Shown: positions 51,926-59,833, counted from the first letter of the stretch. The stretch is 64,000 bases of DNA from Mycolicibacterium septicum DSM 44393 (GCF_000455325.1 NZ_HG322952.1:312053-376052), one strand, 5' to 3'. Program-made: numbers and translations. Notes: generated from the letters alone by a model not told the origin.

Positions 51926-52981
51926 ATGACATCCGACCTCGGGCCTACCATGCGGGCGGAGCGCTTCTACGCCGACACCAAACGGGTTGTGGTGGAAGAT
52001 GTTCCGATTCCCGAGCCAGGCCCGGGCGAGGTTCTGGTGAAGGTGGCGTTCTGCGGGATCTGCCATTCCGATCTGAGCCTGATCAACGGGACCTTCCCCG
52101 CGCAGGCCCCGGTGGTCACACAGGGCCATGAGGCGTCCGGAACCATCGCCAGGCTCGGCCCGGACGTCACGGGCTGGGCCGAAGGCGACCGCGTCATCGT
52201 CGCCGCCGGCCGGCCCTGCATGGAATGCCCCAATTGCGGGCGCGGCGATATCGCCAACTGCATGCGAATCCGGTTGATGGCCTTCGCCTATGACGGGGCG
52301 TGGGCCGAATACACGCTGGCTCAGGCGGTCGGGCTCACGCGCGTGCCGGACAACGTGCCGTTGGAGCAGGCCGCGATCCTCGCCGATGCGGTGTCGACGC
52401 CGTACGGCGCGGTGGTGCGCACCGGCAAGGTCGGGATCGGCGAGTCGGTCGGCGTGTGGGGCCTGGGCGGGGTCGGCACCCACATCGCCCAGCTGGCCCG
52501 GCTGGTGGGCGCGGTGCCGGTGGTGGCCGTCGACATCAAACCCGAGGTGCTGGAGCGGGCCCTGGAACTCGGTGCCGACTATGCGTTCGACGCCGGCGAC
52601 GAGCGGCTCGGCGAGAAGATCGCCGAGGTCACCGGGGGCCGCGGGCTGGATGTGGCGTTCGACGCGGTGGGCCTCAAGTCGACGTTCGAGCAGGCGCTGG
52701 GTCAGCTGACGGTCGGCGGGCGGTTGGTCGCGGTCGGGATGAGCGCGCAGGAACCCACGATCGGCCCGACGTCGATGTTCGGCCTGACCCAGAAGCGGGT
52801 GCTGGGGCACCTGGGTTACCAGAACGTCGACATCTCCACCTTGGCGACGCTGGTGTCTCTGGGCAGGCTGGACCTGTCCCGTTCGATCAGCGAGATCGTG
52901 TCCCTGGAGGACATCGCGCTGGGCATCGACAAGCTGGAACGCCAGGAGGGCAATCCGATCCGAATCCTGGTGCGGCCCTGA
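51926..52981 (+). CDS. Zinc-dependent alcohol dehydrogenase
   Basis: A 351-residue medium-chain dehydrogenase. The start is the ATG in MTSDLGPTMRAERF, after GAGGGAG. Catalytic zinc ligands are Cys46 (CGICHSD, 43-49), His68 and Glu69 (GHEA), with a structural zinc site at Cys98, Cys101, Cys104 and Cys112. The Rossmann motif GLGGVG lies near residue 182, and Asp in VVAVDIKPEV suggests NAD. Substrate unknown. It stands alone, divergent from the amidotransferase gene. Confidence 0.92.
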   Translation: MTSDLGPTMRAERFYADTKRVVVEDVPIPEPGPGEVLVKVAFCGICHSDLSLINGTFPAQAPVVTQGHEASGTIARLGPDVTGWAEGDRVIVAAGRPCMECPNCGRGDIANCMRIRLMAFAYDGAWAEYTLAQAVGLTRVPDNVPLEQAAILADAVSTPYGAVVRTGKVGIGESVGVWGLGGVGTHIAQLARLVGAVPVVAVDIKPEVLERALELGADYAFDAGDERLGEKIAEVTGGRGLDVAFDAVGLKSTFEQALGQLTVGGRLVAVGMSAQEPTIGPTSMFGLTQKRVLGHLGYQNVDISTLATLVSLGRLDLSRSISEIVSLEDIALGIDKLERQEGNPIRILVRP

Positions 52982-53007
52982 GCCTTAGCTCGGGCCGGAT
53001 GGCCGGC

Positions 53008-54060
53008 TCAGCCGGCGAGTTTTGGAGCGGCCTTACCGCTGATCAGCGGCAGGTCGGGGTAGGTCACCACACCGGGTGCCGCGGCGCAGACCGCGGGGAC
53101 CGAGTTGACGCAGTGCGCCGCGGTGGCGACGACGCCGGACTCCGGGCCCTCCTCACCGGCCTCGGACTGGAAGCCCTTGATGATGACGGTGAAGTCCGGG
53201 TTACCACGGACCTCCATCTCGTAACGCTGCCCCGCCGGGCCGAAATTCCATGCGGGGTCGAGGTTTTCCTCGCCCATCAGCCAGTTCACCGTGACCCGCA
53301 CGACGGGTTCGCCGTCGACGAGGGCCTCCCAGTGGAACTTGCGGCCGGCGACCTGGCCGGGTTCGATCACGCCGATCGGCGAGTCGATGGGCGCGGTGGC
53401 CACGGCGATCTCCTGGGTGGCGCGGATCCGCGGGTCGATCTTGAACCCGACGTGGTCGACGACCATCTTGACGGCCTGGATGAAACCGCCGTCGAGCATC
53501 TTCTGCATCGGTCCGCTCAGCGCGGTGTCGGGGGTGCCGCCGAATCCCATGACATGGCGCACAACGTCGGGTGCCTCATAGGTGCGCAGGTCGGAAAATT
53601 CCTCGGCGCGAACGAAGTTCACCCCGGTGGCCATCGCGGAGAGCACCAGCGGGAACTTCTCGCTGATCCCGCCGGGCGCGATGCCGGTGCCGTGCAGCGT
53701 GGCGTTGCCTTCCAGCGCGGCGGCCCGCATCGGCGCGGCCTGCTTCTCGCTCGGGTACAACCAGCCGACGGGGGTGATCACGTTCTTGCCCGAGCGCAGC
53801 AACGCCGCGACCTCGTCGGGGTTGGGAATGAGCGGCGAGTAGATCACCGCGTCGGCGTCCAGCGCCAGGATCTCCTCGGCGCTGTTGGTGGCCGTGACAC
53901 CCAGCGGGTCGGTGCCGATGATCTCGCCGACGTCTTTGCCGTTCTTGGCGTCCGAGTGCACCCAGCAGCCGACCAGCTCCAGGTCAGGGTGTTCGAGCAC
54001 ACCCTTGATCGCGGCCACGCCGACCCCACCGGTTGCCCACTGCACGACGCGTAACGCCAC
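53008..54060 (-). CDS. Dihydrodipicolinate-reductase-like NAD(P)-binding protein (Rv1059-like)
   Basis: A 350-residue protein with an N-terminal Rossmann fold (VVQWATGGVGVAAIKGVLEHP) related to dihydrodipicolinate reductase, while the C-terminal half differs from lysine-pathway DapB. Members of this family sit in mycobacterial lipid and sterol loci and in amine dehydrogenase groups. The start is the GTG at 54060 after GAGGAGGG. A 14-base KstR-type operator lies 20 bases upstream, so expression probably responds to cholesterol-type signals. Enzymatic reaction unknown. Confidence 0.85.
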   Translation of the reverse strand: MALRVVQWATGGVGVAAIKGVLEHPDLELVGCWVHSDAKNGKDVGEIIGTDPLGVTATNSAEEILALDADAVIYSPLIPNPDEVAALLRSGKNVITPVGWLYPSEKQAAPMRAAALEGNATLHGTGIAPGGISEKFPLVLSAMATGVNFVRAEEFSDLRTYEAPDVVRHVMGFGGTPDTALSGPMQKMLDGGFIQAVKMVVDHVGFKIDPRIRATQEIAVATAPIDSPIGVIEPGQVAGRKFHWEALVDGEPVVRVTVNWLMGEENLDPAWNFGPAGQRYEMEVRGNPDFTVIIKGFQSEAGEEGPESGVVATAAHCVNSVPAVCAAAPGVVTYPDLPLISGKAAPKLAG

Positions 54061-54079
54061 AGACCCTCCTCGGCAGAAC

Positions 54080-54093
54080 TAGAACACGTTCTA
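54080..54093 (-). promoter_or_regulatory. KstR-type operator
   Basis: TAGAACACGTTCTA satisfies the KstR consensus TnnAACnnGTTnnA at every fixed position. It lies 20 bases upstream of the Rv1059-like start, and its right end overlaps the stop codon of the small membrane ORF. KstR is the TetR-type repressor of cholesterol catabolism genes in mycobacteria. Confidence 0.65.
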
Positions 54094-54231
54094 CTTCAGG
54101 TCTACACCACCGTCGTCGTCAGCGGAAGTATGTTCGCGCCGCGCCACGTACGAGATCAGAAGCACCACCAGGACCGCGGGCAGAAACGCGGGCACCGTCA
54201 GCAAAAGGGAATGGTCGGCGAGATAGGTCAT
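54091..54231 (-). CDS. Predicted 46-residue single-span membrane protein
   Basis: An ORF starting MTYLADHSLLLTVPAFLPAV with a hydrophobic segment of about 20 residues (9-29), then YVARREHTSADDDGG, a basic stop-transfer and an acidic tail: the form of a small bitopic membrane protein. It fills most of the 240-base gap between the Rv1059-like gene and the 54301 gene. Its stop overlaps the KstR-type box. A 19-base palindrome lies 26 bases upstream. The ribosome binding site is weak, so coding status is probable rather than certain. Confidence 0.55.
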   Translation of the reverse strand: MTYLADHSLLLTVPAFLPAVLVVLLISYVARREHTSADDDGGVDLK

Positions 54232-54256
54232 AGCACTTCGACGAGGCAGGCCGGCC

Positions 54257-54275
54257 AGATGTGACTGTCACATCT
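54257..54275. promoter_or_regulatory. 19-base perfect palindrome AGATGTGAC-T-GTCACATCT
   Basis: Nine-base perfect arms around one base, placed 26 bases from both the small membrane ORF (minus) and the four-helix protein gene (plus), the position of a shared operator for divergent genes. The spacing (TGTGA-N3-TCACA) differs from CRP sites (N6). The regulator is unknown. Confidence 0.6.
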
Positions 54276-54300
54276 GCACCGCCTACCCCGTCTGACGGAT

Positions 54301-54690
54301 ATGCAGACGAAATTCATTCAGGCCGTCGTGGTGGTGGCGGCGTTGAGCATGCTGGTGACCGGGGTGTGGATGCGCATCGACCCGGCGTCGTTCGCGCAGT
54401 GGGCCAACTGGCCCAATCACGTCCACTTCCTGCACGACGCGGGTGTGTTCCAGATCGGGATCGCCGTGACGATGCTGTTCGCGCTCTGGTGGCGCGACGT
54501 GATCGCCGTGGTGCTGACGGGATTCCTGGTCGCCAACACCCTGCACGCGGTCAACCACTTCCTCGACCGCGATGGCGGCAATCCGGCGAACTGGTGGCAG
54601 CTTGGGGTGTTATCACTGCTGGCCGCGGCGGCGTTGGTGGTGCGGCTGCGGCAACTCCAGTTGAAGACGGTTGACCCAGTTTCGCGATGA
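54301..54690 (+). CDS. Small four-helix membrane protein
   Basis: A 129-residue protein with four hydrophobic segments (about 7-25, 47-64, 67-84 and 99-115) and a His/Asn-rich link (NWPNHVHFLHD, HAVNHFLDRDG). No recognised family; the histidine pattern could bind a metal or haem but this is speculative. The ATG at 54301 follows the palindrome by 26 bases. It lies 15 bases upstream of the thiolase gene, which has its own promoter inside the 3' end of this gene. Confidence 0.72.
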   Translation: MQTKFIQAVVVVAALSMLVTGVWMRIDPASFAQWANWPNHVHFLHDAGVFQIGIAVTMLFALWWRDVIAVVLTGFLVANTLHAVNHFLDRDGGNPANWWQLGVLSLLAAAALVVRLRQLQLKTVDPVSR

Positions 54691-54698
54691 AGTAAGTT
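54671..54698 (+). promoter_or_regulatory. Promoter of the lipid-transfer thiolase gene
   Basis: TTGACC (54671-54676) and TAAGTT (54693-54698) with a 16-base spacer form a housekeeping-type promoter, and the -10 ends seven bases before the ATG at 54706, predicting a leaderless mRNA. It lies within the end of the preceding gene. Confidence 0.6.
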
Positions 54699-54705
54699 CC
54701 GTTGC

Positions 54706-55896
54706 ATGGCTAACAAAGTGTTCGTCGTCGGTGTGGGGATGACGAAATTCGAGAAACCAGGGCGGCGCGAGGGTTGGGACTACCCGGACATGGCGCGCGA
54801 GTCCGGCACCAAGGCACTCGAGGACGCGGGCATCTCTTACGACCAGGTGCAGCAGGGCTATGTCGGGTACTGCTCGGGCGATTCCACCTCGGGGCAGCGC
54901 GCGCTCTACGAACTGGGCATGACCGGGATCCCGATCGTCAACGTCAACAACAACTGCTCCACCGGATCGACCGCGCTTTACCTTGCCGCACAGGCGATTC
55001 GCGGCGGCCTGGCGGATTGCACGATCGCGCTCGGCTTCGAGAAGATGCAGCCGGGCTCACTCGGCGGCGGCGCGCAGGACCGCGAGTCCCCGCTGGGCAA
55101 GCACGTCAAGGCGCTGGCCGAGATCGACGAGTTCGCCTTCCCCGTCGCGCCGTGGATGTTCGGCGCGGCCGGCCGCGAGCACATGAAGAAGTACGGCACC
55201 ACCGCCGAGCACTTCGCGAAAATCGGCTACAAGAACCACAAGCATTCGGTGAACAATCCGTACGCGCAGTTCCAGGACGAGTACACGCTCGACGACATCC
55301 TGGCCGCCAAGATGATCTCCGACCCGCTGACCAAGCTGCAGTGCTCCCCCACCTCGGACGGCTCGGGTGCGGCGATCGTGGCCAGTGAGGCCTTCGTCGA
55401 CAAGCACGGACTCGCCTCGCAGGCCGTCGAGATCGTCGGGCAGGCGATGACCACCGACTTCGCCTCGACCTTCGACGGCAGCGCCGCCAACATCATCGGC
55501 TACGACATGAATGTCAAAGCTGCCCAGCAGGTTTACGCGCAGTCCGGCCTCGGGCCTGAGGACTTCCAGGTCATCGAGCTGCACGACTGCTTCTCGGCCA
55601 ACGAACTGCTGCTGTACGAAGCCCTGGGCCTGTGCGGCGAGGGTGAGGCGCCGCGGCTGATCGACAACAACGACACCACCTACGGCGGCCGCTGGGTGGT
55701 CAACCCCTCCGGTGGGCTGATCTCCAAGGGCCACCCGCTCGGCGCGACGGGCCTGGCCCAGTGCTCCGAGCTGACCTGGCAGTTGCGCGGCACCGCCGAC
55801 AAGCGTCAGGTCGACGGCGTCAACGCGGCCCTGCAGCACAACATCGGCCTCGGCGGCGCGGCGGTCGTGACCGCCTACCAGCGCGCCGAGCGGTAA
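54706..55896 (+). CDS. Lipid-transfer protein/thiolase (SCP-x type)
   Basis: A 396-residue thiolase-superfamily protein of the lipid-transfer (Ltp/SCP-x) branch. The nucleophile cysteine lies in NVNNNCSTGSTAL, followed by the blocks ELHDCFSAN and GGLISKGHPLGATG. Members act in side-chain degradation of sterols or in related retro-aldol reactions, often with a DUF35 partner, none of which is adjacent here. Its neighbourhood (KstR box, fadD14, TetR, isomerase-like genes) is consistent with sterol or lipid breakdown. A good promoter precedes it. Confidence 0.9.
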   Translation: MANKVFVVGVGMTKFEKPGRREGWDYPDMARESGTKALEDAGISYDQVQQGYVGYCSGDSTSGQRALYELGMTGIPIVNVNNNCSTGSTALYLAAQAIRGGLADCTIALGFEKMQPGSLGGGAQDRESPLGKHVKALAEIDEFAFPVAPWMFGAAGREHMKKYGTTAEHFAKIGYKNHKHSVNNPYAQFQDEYTLDDILAAKMISDPLTKLQCSPTSDGSGAAIVASEAFVDKHGLASQAVEIVGQAMTTDFASTFDGSAANIIGYDMNVKAAQQVYAQSGLGPEDFQVIELHDCFSANELLLYEALGLCGEGEAPRLIDNNDTTYGGRWVVNPSGGLISKGHPLGATGLAQCSELTWQLRGTADKRQVDGVNAALQHNIGLGGAAVVTAYQRAER

Positions 55897-55904
55897 CTTT
55901 CCCT

Positions 55905-55966
55905 CGCGAGCAGACGCGGCGGTACCCAATTCCAGGCATTTTCGGGTACCCAAGCGTCTGCTCGCG
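55905..55966. terminator. Long inverted repeat between the thiolase and TetR genes
   Basis: CGCGAGCAGACGC (55905-55917) pairs with 55954-55966, and GGTACCC (55921-55927) pairs with 55944-55950. It lies between convergent genes and shares the CGAGCAGACG word with the dyad after fum at 6912. Confidence 0.6.
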
Positions 55967-55974
55967 GGAGAAAC

Positions 55975-56580
55975 TCAGCCCGTCAGCATCGCGTCGATCA
56001 AACGGCGCAGCACCTGCCTGATCTCGCGGCGGGCCTTCTTCGGATCCTCGGCGGTGGCGATGACCATGGCGGCCTCGTCCAGGGCGCCGATCAGCACGTG
56101 TGCCAGGGCTCGCACCGGCTGCCGGGCCAGCTGACCCGCCTTGATCGCCTCGGCCAGCAATTGCTCGGTCATGCCGAGGCTGTAGCGCTGGGCGACATCG
56201 CGGAACCCGGCCCAACCGAGCACACTCGGGGCGTCGAGCAGGATCAACTGCCGCACCTCGGGGTCACCCGACACCTCCAGCCAGGCATCGACCGCGGCCC
56301 GGATCGCGTCGGCCGGCGTCGACGCACCCGACGACGCCACCTCGGTCGCCAACCGGGCCATCACGTCCTGCTCGACGACCTCCACCACAGCCAGGAAAAG
56401 CGCTGCCTTGTCGGCGAATTGGTGATACATCGCGCCGCGGGTCACCCCGGCGGCACTGGCGATCTCGGGGGTGCCCACCTCGGCATAGCCACGTTCGCCC
56501 CACAGCTGCCGGGCAGCCGAGATCAACGCCTCGCGGGTCGCCGCGGAACGCTCTTCCTGAGTACGTCTCTTGTTTTCCAT
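55975..56580 (-). CDS. TetR/AcrR family transcriptional regulator
   Basis: A 201-residue TetR protein. The N-terminal helix-turn-helix spans about 12-58 (TPEIASAAGVTRGAMYHQFADKAALF), and the C-terminal domain is the ligand-binding part. The start is the ATG in MENKRRTQEERSAATRE. It is divergent from the alpha/beta-hydrolase gene with 62 bases between, and GGTAAGTTACC in that gap is a candidate operator for both genes. The inducer is unknown. Confidence 0.9.
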   Translation of the reverse strand: MENKRRTQEERSAATREALISAARQLWGERGYAEVGTPEIASAAGVTRGAMYHQFADKAALFLAVVEVVEQDVMARLATEVASSGASTPADAIRAAVDAWLEVSGDPEVRQLILLDAPSVLGWAGFRDVAQRYSLGMTEQLLAEAIKAGQLARQPVRALAHVLIGALDEAAMVIATAEDPKKARREIRQVLRRLIDAMLTG

Positions 56581-56590
56581 ACACCCTGTT

Positions 56591-56601
56591 GGTAAGTTAC
56601 C
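56591..56601. promoter_or_regulatory. Candidate TetR operator GGTAA-G-TTACC
   Basis: An 11-base perfect palindrome in the 62-base gap between the divergent TetR and hydrolase genes. Site, length and position suit autoregulation by the adjacent TetR protein. Confidence 0.45.
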
Positions 56602-56642
56602 GGCAGACTGTTCGTAAATGTGTATCGAGCCGGGAGTCATCC

Positions 56643-57476
56643 ATGTCGATCATTGAGATTAACGCCGGAACCATCCATTACGAGGAATTCGGACCAACCG
56701 ACGGCAGGCCGGTCGTCTTCGTCCACGGCTACATGATGGGCGGTCAGTTGTGGCGGCAGGTCAGCGCCCGACTGGCCACGCAGGGCCTGCGGTGCATCGT
56801 CCCGACCTGGCCGCTGGGCGCGCACTCCGAACCGCTGCGGCCCGGCGCCGACCGCAGCATCCGCGGTGTCGCCGACATCGTCGCCGACACCCTGGACGCG
56901 CTGGACCTGCAGGACGTCGTCCTGGTCGGCAACGACACCGGCGGCGTGGTCACCCAGCTGGTGGCGGTGCACCATCCGGAGCGGATCGGCGCCCTGGTGC
57001 TGACGAGTTGTGATGCGTTCGAACACTTTCCGCCGCCCATCCTGAAGCCGCTGATCGCGGCCGCCCGGTCCAGGACCGTGTTCCGGACCGCCGCCCAGTT
57101 GGTCCGGGTCCCGGCCGTGCGCAAGCGCGCGTACGCGGGCCTCGCGTACTCCAACATCGACGCGCTCACCCGCGAGTGGGTCCGTACCGCGTTGTCCAAT
57201 CCCGCGATCGCCGAGGATCTCCGGCAGTTCACCCTGTCGTTGCGCACCGAGGTCACCACCGGGGTGGCCGCACGGCTGCCCGAATTCGACAAGCCGACGC
57301 TCATCGCATGGTCGGCCGACGACGTGTTCTTCGAGGTCGGCGACGGCGAACGACTGGCACAGCTCATCCCCCGGGCCCGCCTCGAGGTCATCGACGGTGC
57401 CCGCACGTTCTCCATGGTCGACCGCCCGGACCGGCTGGCCGACCTGCTGTCGACCATCGCCGTACCGGCGAACTAG
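56643..57476 (+). CDS. Alpha/beta-hydrolase with aspartate in the nucleophile position
   Basis: A 277-residue alpha/beta-hydrolase. The elbow LVGNDTGGVVTQL places Asp98 where serine usually stands, as in haloalkane dehalogenases and epoxide hydrolases, and the oxyanion block is FVHGYMMGG. At the end, the segment VIDGARTFSMVDRPDRLA lacks the histidine expected in the triad. It may be a dehalogenase-like, epoxide-hydrolase-like or non-catalytic member. The start is the ATG in MSIIEINAG. Divergent TetR gene probably controls it; its stop overlaps that of fadD14. Confidence 0.83.
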   Translation: MSIIEINAGTIHYEEFGPTDGRPVVFVHGYMMGGQLWRQVSARLATQGLRCIVPTWPLGAHSEPLRPGADRSIRGVADIVADTLDALDLQDVVLVGNDTGGVVTQLVAVHHPERIGALVLTSCDAFEHFPPPILKPLIAAARSRTVFRTAAQLVRVPAVRKRAYAGLAYSNIDALTREWVRTALSNPAIAEDLRQFTLSLRTEVTTGVAARLPEFDKPTLIAWSADDVFFEVGDGERLAQLIPRARLEVIDGARTFSMVDRPDRLADLLSTIAVPAN

Positions 57477-59095
57477 AGCGTGAACACCTCGTAGACGCCG
57501 TCGGCGTGCCGCGCCCGGATGGTCTTCTTGTCGTACTTGCCCACACTGGTGCGCGGCACCTGCTCGATGAACGCCCACCGCTCGGGCAGCCACCACCGAA
57601 CCACCTTGTCCGCCAGGAACTCCCGCAGCTCGGCCGGCGCCGCTGACGCCCCCTCCTCCAGCACCACCACAGCCAGCGGACGCTCCTGCCACCGCTCATC
57701 GGGCACCCCGACCACGGCGGCCTCCAACACCGCCGGGTGCGCGATCAGGTGGTTCTCCAACTCCACCGAGGAGATCCACTCCCCGCCGGACTTGATGACG
57801 TCTTTGGCCCGGTCGGTCAGCGTCACGTAGCCCTGCTGATCGATCGAGCCGACGTCTCCGGTACGCAGCCAGCCGCTCTCGAACTTCTCGGCATCGCGGC
57901 CCAGGTAGTAGGAGCCGGTGATCCACGGCCCGCGGACCTCCAGTTCGCCGACGGCGGTGTCGTCGTTGGGCAGCGGGGCGCCCTCGTCGTCGACGACACG
58001 CACCTCCACACCGCACATCGGCCGGCCCTGGCTGACCCGCATCTCCCACTGCCGCTCCTCGGTCACCCCGGGCAGCGGCTTGGCCACCGTGGCCAGCGGC
58101 GAGGTCTCGGTCATCCCCCAGGCCTGCTGGATGTACACGCCGTACCGCTCCTGGAAGGTCTGCATCAACGACAGCGGCACCGCCGAACCACCGCAGGCCA
58201 CCAGTCGCAGCGACGAAACATCGTGCCCCGGGTTCTTTTCCAGCCGGTGCATGACGTCGTTCCAGATGGTCGGTACGGCGCCGGCCAGCGTGGGGCGCTG
58301 CGATTCGATCAGGTCGATCAACGAGGCACCGTCCATGAACCGGTCGGGCATCACCAGGTTGGCGCCGGCCATCAGCGCCGCATACGGCAGCCCCCACGCG
58401 TTGGCGTGGAACATCGGCACGATCGGCAGCACCGAGTCGCTGCAGCTGACGTCGAGGGCGTTGGCCGTGCAGGTGTTCAGCGCATGCAGGTAGCTCGACC
58501 GGTGGCTGTACACCACACCTTTCGGGTTTCCGGTGGTACCGCTCGTGTAACACATTGCCGCCGCGGAGTTTTCGTCGATCTCGGGCCAGTCGAACTCTTC
58601 TGCCTGCGCGGCGAGCAGCTCGTCCCAGCGCAGCACGGTCTTACCGGTCAGGGCGCTGGTATCGCCGTCGCCGACCACGATCACGGTGTGCACGGTCTCC
58701 AGCAGCGGCAGAACGGGGGCCAGCAGCGGCACCAGGGACACGTCGGCGATGACGACACTGTCGGCCGCCTCGTTGGCGATGTAGGCGATCTGCTCGGGCG
58801 ACAGCCGGATGTTCAGGGTGTGCAGCACCGCGCCCATCGCGGGCACGGCGAGGTAGGCGACGAGGTGCTCGGTGTTGTTCCACATGAACGTGCCGACGCG
58901 CTGGTCGCCGTCGACCCCGAGCCCGCGCAGGGCATGGGCCAGCTGCGCCGCCTGCCCGCCCAGCTCCCGATAGTCGATCGTGCGGTAGCGGCCCTCGCCG
59001 ACCGCGGTGGTCACGGTCCGGTCCCCGTTGACGCCGCAGGCATGTCGCAGGATCGACGTGATCGTCAACGGCCAGTTCTGCATCGTGCTCTTCAC
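57473..59095 (-). CDS. fadD14: Long-chain fatty acid-CoA ligase FadD14-like
   Basis: A 540-residue ANL-superfamily acyl-CoA synthetase. The AMP-binding signature CYTSGTTGNPKGVVYSHR lies near residue 190, with motifs GMTETSP and the C-terminal hinge TGDVGSIDQQGYVTLTDRAKDVIKSGGE. It activates fatty acids or sterol side-chain acids. By locus it matches Rv1058. The start is the GTG at 59095, or the ATG at 59083; a -10 (TACCAT) seven bases before the GTG favours a leaderless transcript from it. Convergent, four-base overlap with the hydrolase gene. Confidence 0.9.
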   Translation of the reverse strand: MKSTMQNWPLTITSILRHACGVNGDRTVTTAVGEGRYRTIDYRELGGQAAQLAHALRGLGVDGDQRVGTFMWNNTEHLVAYLAVPAMGAVLHTLNIRLSPEQIAYIANEAADSVVIADVSLVPLLAPVLPLLETVHTVIVVGDGDTSALTGKTVLRWDELLAAQAEEFDWPEIDENSAAAMCYTSGTTGNPKGVVYSHRSSYLHALNTCTANALDVSCSDSVLPIVPMFHANAWGLPYAALMAGANLVMPDRFMDGASLIDLIESQRPTLAGAVPTIWNDVMHRLEKNPGHDVSSLRLVACGGSAVPLSLMQTFQERYGVYIQQAWGMTETSPLATVAKPLPGVTEERQWEMRVSQGRPMCGVEVRVVDDEGAPLPNDDTAVGELEVRGPWITGSYYLGRDAEKFESGWLRTGDVGSIDQQGYVTLTDRAKDVIKSGGEWISSVELENHLIAHPAVLEAAVVGVPDERWQERPLAVVVLEEGASAAPAELREFLADKVVRWWLPERWAFIEQVPRTSVGKYDKKTIRARHADGVYEVFTL

Positions 59096-59102
59096 GGGCG
59101 CG

Positions 59103-59108
59103 ATGGTA
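59103..59108 (-). promoter_or_regulatory. -10 element of fadD14
   Basis: Minus-strand TACCAT ends seven bases before the GTG at 59095, supporting leaderless initiation at the GTG. Confidence 0.45.
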
Positions 59109-59203
59109 TGCGCTCGCCGGTCGGCGCCGGCGGGAACGATTCGAATTTCCTGAACGATGTATGTAGGGGAAGATGGAGCAGTAACGACGGAAGGACGTGT
59201 CCG

Positions 59204-59515
59204 ATGCGCGCGAAGTGGACGCTGGCAGCAGCCGGCGTGGCTGTGTTGGGCGTGATGGGCGGGTCGACGGCGATCGCCTCGGCGGAGGAAACCGCCCAGC
59301 AGGTGATCAGCCGCCTGAAGTCCGAGGGGTACACCGTCACCATCGACAAGATCGGCACCGCGCCGCTGGACCAGTGCACGGTCACCAGCGTGCGCAACCC
59401 CCAGCAGGTCTCCCAGTTGGTGCCCTACGTCGGTCCCGGACTCGGCGGCGATCGGATCCTGGTCCCGTCGATCACCAGCCAGACCGTGTCGGTGTCACTC
59501 AACTGCCAGCGCTGA
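59204..59515 (+). CDS. Small secreted protein with PLDQCTVxSVRNP motif (paralogue 1)
   Basis: A 103-residue exported protein. The signal peptide (LAAAGVAVLGVMGGSTAIASA) is cleaved near residue 27, before EETAQQVISRLKSEGY. The mature domain of about 75 residues has two cysteines, one in PLDQCTVTSVRNP and one in VSLNCQR, likely disulfide-bonded. It is paralogous to the convergent gene that ends three bases away. Ribosome binding site GAAGGA. No function known; family of small mycobacterial secreted proteins. Confidence 0.78.
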   Translation: MRAKWTLAAAGVAVLGVMGGSTAIASAEETAQQVISRLKSEGYTVTIDKIGTAPLDQCTVTSVRNPQQVSQLVPYVGPGLGGDRILVPSITSQTVSVSLNCQR

Positions 59516-59518
59516 GCC

Positions 59519-59833
59519 TCACTTCGAGCAGTCCAGCGACACCGTGATGGTGCGCCGCACCACCACGGGTACGAGATCGAAATCCTTCGTGCCGTTCTTG
59601 CCGAACCGCTCGACCCGGATCAGCCTGGTCTGGGTCTGCGGGTTACGGACGCTGATGACGGTGCACTGATCGAGCGGGGCGCTGCCCACCCGGTCGATGT
59701 TGACGTAGAAGCCCTCGGCTTCCAGCAGTCCGATGGTCTCGATGGCCGAGTCGGCAGCTGCCAAACCGGCCGGCGCCAATATGGTTCCCAACGCCGCCCC
59801 CGACGCGGCCACCATGATGATCGATGCGTACAT
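59519..59833 (-). CDS. Small secreted protein with PLDQCTVxSVRNP motif (paralogue 2)
   Basis: A 104-residue exported protein starting MYASIIMVAASGAALG after AAGGAAG; the signal peptide ends near LAAA-DSA. The mature part shares PLDQCTVISVRNP and a terminal VSLDC with the neighbouring gene, and differs by a longer basic middle (RLIRVERFGKNGTKDFDL). Convergent with its paralogue, stops three bases apart, which suggests inverted duplication. Function unknown. Confidence 0.78.
   Translation of the reverse strand: MYASIIMVAASGAALGTILAPAGLAAADSAIETIGLLEAEGFYVNIDRVGSAPLDQCTVISVRNPQTQTRLIRVERFGKNGTKDFDLVPVVVRRTITVSLDCSK

Noticed and set aside
54257..54275. CRP-type cAMP receptor site
   Set aside because: The half-sites TGTGA and TCACA are separated by three bases rather than six.
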